DNA of 64,000 nucleotides. Source: Mugil cephalus (lineage: Eukaryota > Chordata > Actinopteri > Mugiliformes > Mugilidae). Shown here in pieces: positions 25,279 through 37,200 of the stretch. Made by a program: the position numbers and the translations under genes. The stretch covers positions 2,667,001 through 2,731,000 of the forward strand of contig NC_061770.1 of assembly GCF_022458985.1 (NCBI RefSeq), in the 5' to 3' direction. The first letter of the stretch is position 1. Each line of letters opens with the position of its first letter. A model generated the notes under the pieces. It was not told the origin of the DNA. It saw nothing but the letters and a program-made list of their open reading frames with translations, and ran no database searches.

Positions 25279-28200
25279 TCAAAACTCTTCGTCCTCTGAG
25301 CTGAGGTAGTTCTGCTTCTTCCTCACGTTCCAGTGTAAACACTGTGCCAGGCTCTCAAACCAGTCATTCACCGGGTCCCGGAAACAGATGGAAGGAACGG
25401 GGAAGCAGGAAGTGGTGATGTTAATACTGGAACAGGGAGGGGAAACAAAAGAGATGAAGACTGAATGAGGAAACACGTAGACACACATGGAAGAAAAGTT
25501 CCAGTATTGGCAATAAGAAAAGCAAATAAGGTGTTGACATCAGATGCAGAAAGACTTCCTTATGAAGAAACAATAGACTTTTATTGAAGAATACTGGAAA
25601 CTCATGTCAAGTGCCAGGTAGGTGATTACAGCCCTATTCACTGTGGACTAGTTTTACCTGCAGAGGCTGTCTGTGATATTAATCATGTGCAAATCAGCCA
25701 TGTCGCTTACTATACCAACCATGTTTCTACCATCACAGAGGTTCTGTGTTCAAATGAATCCAGTGGGAACTGGCATCTATGTGATCTGATTCTTCTCTTT
25801 TTTTAACTCAAGAATTATGAAGGCTGTGACATGAATCAGCTATTTGGGTGCAAAGTTGGGATATGACATTGACAGAAAAAAGCCAGCATAAAACCATCAG
25901 AAGAATAAAAATGTCAGTGAAGTATGACTAGATTGAAGACCTGCAAGGAATGGTTTTGACGTTATCTTTAGTGCCACATTAATGCCTTTATCACACACAT
26001 AAAGGTGGAGCTAATTGGCATACTGGCAAGTAGTTCATAGACTCTGCCCCACATCACATTATATTATCAGAAATGTATGTGTGTGTAGAGGTCTAAAAGT
26101 TGTTTCACCTCTGACATGTAGTGGAGTGGAAGTGGAAAGTAGCAACAACATATTTTAACCAGGGATAATGTCAGTACATTTGAATAAAGCATAGAGTTTA
26201 CATGACGTCACATGATGTGCTGAGGTAATACTAATCCTGTGTCTATGTCTGGATGAGTTACATAAAGGACGAGAATGGATCTTACTCAGAGGACACTCTT
26301 GGCTTCATGCCCACTAAGCAGGTAGAGAAGATTATGCAACAAAGCCTGGAAGTGTGTAAGCAGCTGCTGAGGGGACTCCATCATCATCCTCCTTCAGCCC
26401 TGAGGCTTTGTTTTGCTTCATTAACTCTGTTTCAATGTTACTGTCAGTGTGTTTGTGTGACTGAAGCACGGTGGCCAGCTTGGTATGTGGACTGACCTGT
26501 CTCCGTGGCAGATCTCTTGTCTCTTTCTTCCATCAAACGACACCCAGGCTGTGTTTCTGGCGTCACGTGACAGCATTATCTGAGAAAGAACAGGGGACAA
26601 TGTAGAGAAGTCACACTCGCATGTCTGGACATGGCATGAAGTGATAAAATTATTTCCTCACTCCTCACTCTTGGACTGATGTGCATGGCAGGTGTATTAG
26701 TCAAACAAACCACAGATGATGACATGCTATAGTCTTGGCGGCACGCTGAGCTCTAATGCCAGGCCACACCACACCACTCCCTCAAATAGAGTCCTTACCT
26801 TGAGCTCCACCCCGGCAGGCACCACGATGGGTCTGAAGGAGAGCGAGTGTGGACAGATGGGGGTGATCATGATGGCTGGGACGTTGGGGTGAATCATGGA
26901 AGCTCCCGCTGCCACTGCATACGCTGTGCTGCCTGTAGGTGTAGATACGATCACACCTGAGGGAACAGAGATGTGTGTTAATAGAGACTCTGACTCAAAG
27001 GCTTGACAACCTTTATGGAGGAGAATGTTTGTACTCTGTAAACATTTTGCTGCATATTTCCATAGTAGTTGGTTGTTTGTGTTACAAAGGACATTCTTTG
27101 AGTGTCTAGAAAATTGTGTACAAAGTGCACTGCTGCCTGGGAGGCGAAGGTCAGTCAGAGTTAGAGACTAAACTTTGCCCCATCCACAGACCTCTTTGTT
27201 TGGGCTGTCACAATGTTTTACTCAGAGTGTATTAGGAGAATTCCTGGTCTAATTCATGTGTCAGCACTACAAGACTGTAGCACTGTCCACTCACCATCTC
27301 CCTGCACTGTCGTTATGAGATGCCCGTCCAGGAAGAGGTCAACGTTAGAGAGATAAGACGAGGGTCCTCTGTCCACCACCACCTCATTCAGCACCTGTAC
27401 ACGGAGAAAGACACAAGTTCAAAAGTTAACATTCCTACCCTTCAGTTTGCCACAAACTCCTTTACATAGCTGCTGACATCACAACAGCAGCATAGTCAAA
27501 CTGTCTCTCTGCTGTTGGATTTGCATCTGTAAAAAATTTCAAATATCATTTGCCTCGTATTGTACCTGCAGTCATAGCTGCATGTCACTGATGATAGTGT
27601 TTCTTTAAAAACACGTACACTGTGGCTGAGTCACGATGATGAGAACACATGGGTGAGCCCTTCAGGCCTGTTTACAGTGCTGCACCCTGTGGCTAAATGA
27701 TTAAAAGCCTTTGAACACCCAAACCTAATAAACTACCACAGCTGATGAAAATCACTCAGTATCCAAGTAATCTTTAAATGTAAGTATTGCACAGAGAAGA
27801 GCTGGACATTAATGTTGGAGATTACCTGATACTGCATGGCTTTGCGGCTAGTTTCAATGTCCCCGTTGGTCAGGATGATTCCCTTTTCATCCACCCTGGC
27901 TTTCTTCTCCCAGTTCTCTTTAAGCACCCGGACTTTCAAGCGACTACGCAGGACGATGGCAGCATTACCTTAAATATAACATATATGTTACTAAATGGAA
28001 ACAAAAACAGGAATTTTGTACAAGTATGTCGCAGAAACTTAGAGGACAGATTGGAGGACATTCTATACCTTCAATTATTTGGGTGACCTGAGACTGATAG
28101 GTGTCAAATTTGAAAGGAGTCAGAAAGCCCAAGGAACCCAGGTGGAAGGCCATAACTGGTGGAACACTCTCCTACAATGAACGAAGAGAGGAGGAGGTTC

Positions 28201-31200
28201 TAATGTTACAACAGTGAACGTAAAAACACTCTTAAAGTGTCAGTGGGAACATCTGGCTGAATACCTGGAAGAGTGAAGATGCATACAGCAAAGTCCCATC
28301 TCCACCAAGGCAGATGATAAAGTCCACACGATTGGAGATGTCATCAAGATCTGAGGAATATACAGAGAAGGAACCATTTACATCTCTTGCACAAAATAAT
28401 ATCTCTCTCTCTCTCTTTTTTTTTACATTTACTATTCATGTGTGTTATAACCGCTTCCATACCTTCTCTGAAAGTGCAGAATTTCTTTGTAATGACACCA
28501 AAGTTTTCATCGCCTGAAATAGCTGGGTCATCCAGAACTTTATTTTCCACGTAAACAATCAGGTTTTTCACCTACAATAACAAAAAGAAAACAATTAACA
28601 ACAGCCAGAAATGATTTTTTTTTTTTTTTCGAATCAATACGTAACATTTTCATACCAACAACAAGGGCTCAACTGAGTCTAAATGGTTGTTGATCTCTGG
28701 TATTACCTATTATTTTAAACGTCTACTCTGGGTAAACAATGCCTAGAACCAATAGATTAGCAACTGTTTTTTATCTTACAGGAACATTTGACCACATAAC
28801 TAATGTTTGAGCTGATCCCTCACCATCCTCCTGCCAACAAACACTGTTGAACACTGAGTGCTGTCAGTTCTGGTGCTAGGTCATACCTCGGTGAGGAATA
28901 TGCAGAGCTCTTTGAAAGGCTGAAGCAGACTGGCATCTCGGATCTTCTTGATGACAAGGACACTTTTTGGTGGCTTGTTCCACGTCAGCCTCTGGCTGGC
29001 GGGGTCCTGAATGTGCCTGAAAAAACAAACAACGTTTGATTCAAAAGAACTCATGAGCTTGTGGTTACAACATGGGAAGTCAAGTATGTAACATGCTTGA
29101 AGTTTAAGTATAATATGAGATGTAAGTCGTGACAACACCACACTAGACAACTGTTGCCGTCTTAATGTGACCAAAGCTAACCGCTTGGAAAGCTAATAAG
29201 CGAATAACTTAATACAAGAAATGTAAAGGCTGAATGAAAAGAAGTAACTGTGTTTTTTTTTCACACATACATATAAGATCAACAAAGTTGTTTGATTGAA
29301 TTTCTGTATATTACCTTAAGAATCACCTTGTTCATGTGGACTTTTTTCGTTACTACTGAAAACACAGCCCCATTTGCCCATTTGAGGGTTTCACTAGTGA
29401 GAGAATCTAGATGGAACTTGATCCTCGGATCTGATGTAAGACTTGTTAACTAATGATTCCTTCTGGTCATCATAACTGGGACTGCTTGGTACCTCCAATT
29501 AGAGACATCCGCTTAAGCTCTAGCTCTGGAGCCAAATACCTCAGACTGCTCCATGCCACCTGCAGATCCTTCACCTCATCTCAATGCCTACCAGTGAGTG
29601 ACAGCGTATCAACCGTGAAACGGACAATACAAAAACGAGACGGTGATGCTCGCTTCATGATACAACAGGATATAAAAGGGACTAATGGCGACATGAAAAC
29701 AGGAATGTTCCACAGACTCACACAGATCATAGAAGAAGTGTACAAGTTAAAACTGGAAACTTCAGAGAGGTTCTAGTCTATGCCTGTTTAATAATAATAA
29801 TACCAGAGTCTGTTGACTGTACTTAGCTATGGCTCTCATCAGTTACAGCTGTGTCATGCATATTAGGAAAATACTGAGATACAGCAGGCTGATTATAGTC
29901 CTTATAAAAGAATTTATTCTTGGAGTTTTTATGCAAGAAGTTATGATTTTAACAGTCCTAGTTTACAAGGAGCATTCATACCTCATAGTATTGGCTAAAT
30001 GTCAGTATAGCAGTAGCAGACTAAATGTGTTGAACACATTAAGAAATATGTCATGTATTAAATTTAAACTTCCATGTTAAAATGTCTCTCCAGAGTAGAA
30101 ATGGCCTGGTACAGAGAGAGAGTTGTGGTTTCTAGAACCAGTTTCTTCATGATGTTTTGAAATACATTTTTCATTAATACCCAAAGTTAGGCATAATTTC
30201 AGGCATGTCTGCCTCAGCTCCACCTGTTTGTTGCTGGGTTACTTGGGTGTAAGGTGGATTGGACACTGCCAAGATGGGAAACTGTAGAAAAGATCTGCAC
30301 ACCTGCAGAAGCTCCCATTTAGACTTTTGTTGTATGATATGATAATGACAATAAAAGTCTAAATGGGAGCTTCTGCAGGTGTGCAGATCTTTTCTACAGT
30401 TTTTCATTGTTATACCTTCCGCATAACTTTTTTTTGGATGTGCGCGCCTTTCCAAACCTTTCACTGCCAACATGGAGCCACGGTTCAACATTGCTCTTCA
30501 AGAAAACCCAGTGGGTGACGTCACGGAGGGTTAGACCATCTTCATATACAGTTAGTTGGTAATTATTTCACAGTCCTATAAAACCTCTGAATGTACCACA
30601 TTTCATTAGTCCTTTTATTAAATCTGTCATTTATATTAACAGTTACAAACAAAACCAGGACAACTGGAGTATGTAACACCAATAAATAAGTGGAACTTTC
30701 AGACACTGTTTTGACATTTGTCCCGTGTTAAATAACATCAAGAGTCAGAGTCATGCTTAAACTTTTACGCCTGTTACACGTGGACAATGCATTTTCAGCC
30801 TCCAAATCTACCGAGACTGGCTTAGATTTTCCTGGTTCTTTTAAAAGGACCTTTTTCAGTTTCCTGACATCAGAAAACATAAAATCTTGATATCCTCAGT
30901 ATATTTACGAGATTTTTCAAGTATGATATATTTAACAGATCAAACTGTGAGCACAACCAAATACTGGTGACAGTCAAGACAAACCAATCTACTTGCCGAG
31001 TGAACACTTAGAGCTTCTAAATCTAACCAGTCACTAGTTTCATGCAGATTCAGGGTTTTAATATTTTCTCTAATCCAGTCAAGTCCTGGTTAAAGTTTAT
31101 CAACTGCTACCATGACACCTACCAGTCATTATATATGAACTCATGCTTCCTGACTTGTTTTCTAGTCCTTGTTTTTACTACCTACTACAATCAAAAGGGG

Positions 31201-34200
31201 CAATAACACAACCACACGGGTAGAAACTGCAGCAACACTGCTTCATCCCGCTCTTCTGAAAAGATGTGACTTATTAACATGACGCCTGCATTGGGTTCTA
31301 TGATACTGAACAAGTATGGGACCAGTACATCAAAAACGTAGTTGTAATATCCTTTACTTCTATGTAAATAACATAAAAAACAGCATTGTTATGACATATT
31401 GAGTTCCTGTTTCCTTCAAAAAAGCCACAACAGCATAATGCAATCCAACTCAAAATGCCACAAACTAATGCATGAAAACTCCACCAGTTTATCTGCAGAG
31501 GCATGTTTAAATGTAGTAAAGACTGTACTGTAGGTACAGTACAAGCAACTGAAACTGTGCAGATCAGGTTTCAAATGCAATTATATGAAACAAAGCAAAA
31601 CGTCATTAGCATTTGAAATGGAGACAAGCTGTGATCTATTCAGAATGGTTTCTCCTCTGAACACCTCAAAGCTTCCACACCCTGACCTTTCCCATTCATT
31701 CAGCAACCTTGCTCTGTCCAAACAGCAGGACCATGCTGCTACACAACCAGCCTGTGATAACATGCAAACACTGACAATTCCAAGCCTCCAAAACCTACGA
31801 CACTCCAACTTTACACACTCAGGATAAATGCACACTTGGATTATCAGTCTTTCAATTAAAATAAACAAATAAATGAATTTTTAAAAAAAATAAAAAAATC
31901 AGAAAACAGAAACATCTCTTATGCTGTGTCCGATCTAAAAAGCCCAGCTCTGACGTTGCATCAGTTTGTTATTAGCTCACAGCCTCTGAACATCTGGTTT
32001 CCAGTAATCTGTTGTGCCATTTAATATTTCACCTATAAAACAAGTTCTCTGTTGAGAAACAGACAAAGATGCTAGAAAGTCCCCTTACCATTTCCAGACT
32101 CGGTTCTCGTGGTTCCCAGGGCTGTCCTGCAGTACGCACTGGTTAAACTTCATGGCTGTACACATGTAACGAGGATGACGCTTCAGGCTGCCTCAGCGGG
32201 AGAACAGAGCTGTGTCCAGGTTGCCCCTCTGACAAAACTCATTCTGCCTCTAACAACTTCCTCTAAAGCTACACATTGCCGAGCAGCTTCAGCAACTGAA
32301 CCAATTCACTGCTTGTGGTCAAGCTGTGAGTCACCCACTGACTGTCTGAGAGTCTCTACATGTGCCGTGGACAGTTCCTGGATCAGCTAACAACCCCTCG
32401 AGCCGTGGCTATATTTGTCCCAGTGAGGACTTAACACTAAACCTTCCTGCTGCATTCTGCTGCTGAATTAAAGCTCTCACTCATCTTAAGGTTGACTTCA
32501 TCTCAGCCCCCGCCTACTCTGCTGTTCTGAACACGCCCATTTGAGGGAAGGCCTTCGCTTTAACAGGTGTGATTCACAGGAACAACAGTGGCAGGGCTTT
32601 TCCTCAAACTAATACAGACACTACAATGAAACACATTTCTCTCCACTCAGCTATGTGCAGTAATAAACAAAACATGACTGTTGGTCAGTAGATCTCACTT
32701 TTAAAACATCTGCCAGTTATAGGAAAGAAGCAGTAGAATATATGATCAGGAGTTTAAGGAAATACCATAGAATATAAGTGAGCTTCCCATCATCCCATTC
32801 TGTTCATGCAGTTAGTAATTCTTTCTGAAAACACACATATTTATAGTCTTTATCTATAGATCAAAATACATGTAGTCATGCAAATAAGAAGTCCCTAAAT
32901 ACTGTATCCTGAAGACCTTTTCACATTCCACCATGTACTTATCCAGGAAAGCCTCAAAACTATTTAAAAAGCAGCCTGCATCTGCATAAACTGAAACAAA
33001 AGCTTCATTAACAGCACAGAAGATAAAAAGTTGTAGGGCTTGAATCTGACCGGTTTCACAGTGATGAGGCAACAGCAGCATTTCTCTGTGTATTCAGTTC
33101 AGTTGCTACATGTGACACTGGTTTACACGTCTGGCTTTAAAACGACTCCATGACGCACTGCAGTTATCCATCTGAGGGCGTGTTCAGGGTGTCGGGGACC
33201 AGCGTGACAAGGAGGTGGACATTCTCTGCAGTCAAAAGACAAAAATCTACCTGGAGTAGTATCACTGCCACGCCCTTTCACAGAAAACAACTTAAGTTGA
33301 GTGTTTCCATTTTGAAGGGAGTCAACTTTGACTAGTTTACTTGGCTCTCTGGGGCCCAAATCACCTTTCATGTTGCCTGAAGTGCAAATGCACAAAGTCA
33401 ACTGCCTGCAGAGACAGCACACAATATGCGCAAATATATTTGAAAGCAAGTCTTTCTGAAAATACCACAGGCTGACTTTGTTTAGAATAGAGAAAGGTTG
33501 GTTTTACTATTTTTAACCTGTCTAGCTGTATTAAGGAGTCTAATCCAAATGAAGTGCTCGGTGACAGGAGATCAACAGTTTGGCCAGGCTCTGACTGGAA
33601 AGACTCTTTCATAACTCTGATTGAACTTGTGTTGTCTTTAACTCATTCATACATAGCTCTAGATCCTTAACAACCTACCATTGTGGAGCGTTCAACCTCT
33701 GCTGATACTGTGTCTGAGTGGTGCTGATATGATTGTCTATGTAGTAAGTAGCGTTAGCATATTGGATTTTCTACTTAAACTAGATTTCAAATCTTGTGAA
33801 GTCAATAGTGCTGCAACGAGAGGCAACCTTTCCTACAAAGTTTAAAATGTTTCATGAAGTAGATGTTTATTTCAGTACAATTGTATTGAATTACTTTAAA
33901 TGCAAATGAAAGACAATATTTTTTGAGCACCTAATTTCTAATGCTTCTCCCCAAGGCTAATCCCAACATGCCTTCCTTTCATTTGTCTGAGGTGATGGAT
34001 GGAGCTCTAACAAAAGTAAATGGACTGTAAGTAAAGATTACCATGTCAAACTACTATTTAAATAGTCACGACTGGAAAACCCTGATCTTTTTTTATACCA
34101 AACACCAAGACAAATTTTTGAGTGTGCATCGCGTGCAATAAATCCTGTTCCCACGTCAAAATGATTAAGGAAAAAACTGCAAAATTAAAATCACCTTTTT

Positions 34201-37200
34201 TAGTTGCTTCACAGAAACTTATTACAAGAGAGAACAAAACACCACCCACACACGTCTAAAAGACAACAAAAAAAGCACTCTTCCTAAAGGTGTTCAAATA
34301 TGGTTACTTATTAACAGCTAAATTGTTTTAACTTCTTTAATCTATAAAGCTGTCTAAACTTACCCTTGACTTGTTAAAAATCCAAGTTAAAGGACTCTCA
34401 GGGGACTTGGGCAGAAATATTAATTAAAACAACTCAATTGAAGAAAATAAGAAAACCTGACACATGTATTGTCACCTGAGCCGCGGTGTTGATGTCCTGA
34501 TCACACTTCCTCCAGACTAGGTACAAAATTTTTTATTATTTGTTTATTCATTTTTTTCCCCCCACTTCACAGAGCAGTCGGCATGGCAGGCGATGTCACA
34601 TCCTGTTTGTCTAGTGTCAAATAACTAACTACAACGAAACTTCTCCAAAAAACTGACACTTGAGTATGAGTCACTGAAAACCTGAAGCATATCTGTGACC
34701 TATTGGAACATTTCATGTTGAATAGACTGTCTAGTAGGGTTGGTTTTACATGCCAGTTTGATGTCCCAAATGTGCTTTTTTTAAAATTAAGAATTAACTG
34801 ATAAGCATTTTCCAGCGCATTAAATCCGACAAGGATCAGACAGATGTGTTTGACAGATGCAAAAACTGACAGCAGACTGATGTGATGGGGTATGGGAGCA
34901 CGTTTGAACACATCTTCATTACTAGCTTTTGGTAGATACATAATTAACACTCTATAAACACAATTTAAATACACATAACCCACTATCTGGAAACACTACA
35001 GCTGTCATGATGAATTCATGAAAATGTCAGTACAGCTACACACAGTTGTAACAGTGTTAAGCACACACTTACTTTCACTATTTTGCATTAAAACAAGCAT
35101 AAAAACAAGAATTGACATGTTTTGCAATCCAGTGCATTTTTTCAGGGTTGGAATTTACACAAGAGGAAATTGGGACAACATCATCAAGTCAACAGGTTCT
35201 TTAAAAAAAAAGCAACCATTTAGGAGAAGTCCAACATAAAAAAAAAGCAACCATTTAGGAGAAGTCCAACATAAAGATCTGCATTCACTAGTTTTACAAG
35301 GATAATGGCTTTTAACCCCAATTTACTTTTGTAGACTAAAGTACAGAAAAGCTTTCATCTATGGAAGCAGGAACGTTTCTTGACCTCACCTTAAAAACTA
35401 ATTTTATGATAGCATCTCAACACAAAAGAGGACAGTACAGCTGCCTGGCCAAAAAAAAATATAAAAAAATCGCCACCTGGATTTAACTAAGCAAATGGGT
35501 ACAAGCTTCCTATTGGATAATTACTGCAGTGGATGATTATCTTTCAGCTGCCAACAAGTTATTTAACCCCAACTGATGCAATGAGTAGTTTCTCATCTCT
35601 TAAATAACCATGTTGAAAGACACATCTTGTGGTTGTGGAAAAGATTTTAGTCTGTGTGAGAAGGGTCAAATCATTGGCATGCATCAAGCAGCATTATGAG
35701 CATTATCCAACGCATTATTAAAAACTGTAAGGATAGTGGGGAACCATGGTATTCCAGGAAGACTATGTAAAGTCTCTTCAGGTACAATGTGAACGCAACT
35801 AAAGAGATTGGGACTGAACAGCTTGTAGCCTTAAGAAAACAACTAATCAGTGAGGATAACTGGTTCCAGAGTGATGGGGCATCAGGGTCAGAAGAGAGGC
35901 AGATGAAGTGTGGGGTCAGTGGTATGATCTGGGGTTAGTGTAGGTGCTCAGGTCTAGGTTCAGCAACATTATGCCCAAGGAATGAGGTCAGCTGACTACC
36001 TGAATATACTGAATGACCAGGTTATTCCATCAATGGATTCTTTCTTCCTTGATGGCATGGATATATTCCAAGATGACAATAGTTGGGTTACATGTTTCAT
36101 ATAAACACCTCAATTGGAATAAACAGCCCCAGGTTTCACAGGGGTATAATATGCCTTTCCCCAAACCGATCAAAAGTCATGTAAACGGTGAATCGGAACA
36201 GGGTCCATCAAAAATTCATTGAAGCTGGGATAGACTGAAGCATGGAACAAATTTGGAACCGCTGTAGAAGTTTCTTATGGAAACAATGTCAAGGTGAATC
36301 CTGCTGTAATCAAGGCAGTGTATATACAAAACATGTACGTTTGAGATGCGGAGAAGTTGAAATTGGTTTTGTTTTAGTTTGTTAGATGTGGGTGCTGTGA
36401 AAAGGAAGTACAACATTATGCCAGGAGTAGGACATCATGCTGCTGATTTTATTGCCTTTCCAGAGTCCATAAATTAAATTATTGACCAAAATGATCTCCT
36501 TCGTTTCATAATTTATTAAAACGCTTTTCATTTTACTTGTGCTTGGGAAAAGCTCGGATAATAAATTGGATTATAGATGTCAGAACAGGCGTGCTGTGTT
36601 GTGTGCTGAAGATATTACAGAAATGTTTCTCAGACTGACAAACTAGTTATTGCCACATGTGTCCATAACCAAACAAGACATGAGGTGAAGACTTTGAAGA
36701 CAGAACATTACGTGGTCACTGTGAAGCTTGATGTAACACGTCACTTTTATCCTGTTAGATGTTTAAGGATTTTTTTTTTTTCGGTCTCACAGCAAATTCA
36801 TTCTTGAGAGAAAAACAAACAAACATGTTTTCCAGGGTCACAGTGATCCAACCACTTCATCTTTGAGTCAAGTGAACCTGCTAGCGAGCGCATTGCAACA
36901 AGATCTAAAATCAACAATAACCAGTGGCATTTTGGTGATGCACTGACTAAACACTAAACTCACACTATTTAAATTTGCACTCTCACTCATGATTCTAATA
37001 ATAAAGCCCAAAAGGCACACATACTGGATATTATGTGTCAAAACAAACAAACAAAAAGCCCAGCCTTACATTACTGCGTGAGGGTTCTGGAGCATGCATG
37101 CCTTCGGGCCGAATGTGGTCACAGGACTTGGTCCATGAAGAGACTGAGTCCTCCTGAAAAAAAGAATGGAAACATTCAGGTTTAAACAAAGGAGGCTGCT

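Noticed and set aside
33123..33449. Minus-strand open frame of 108 codons in an NADK intron, considered as another alternative exon
   Set aside because: No resemblance to NADK and no splice phase that fits the downstream exon could be verified.
34567..34983. Minus-strand open frame of 138 codons
   Set aside because: AT-rich, no domain or repeat resemblance, unsupported splice context.
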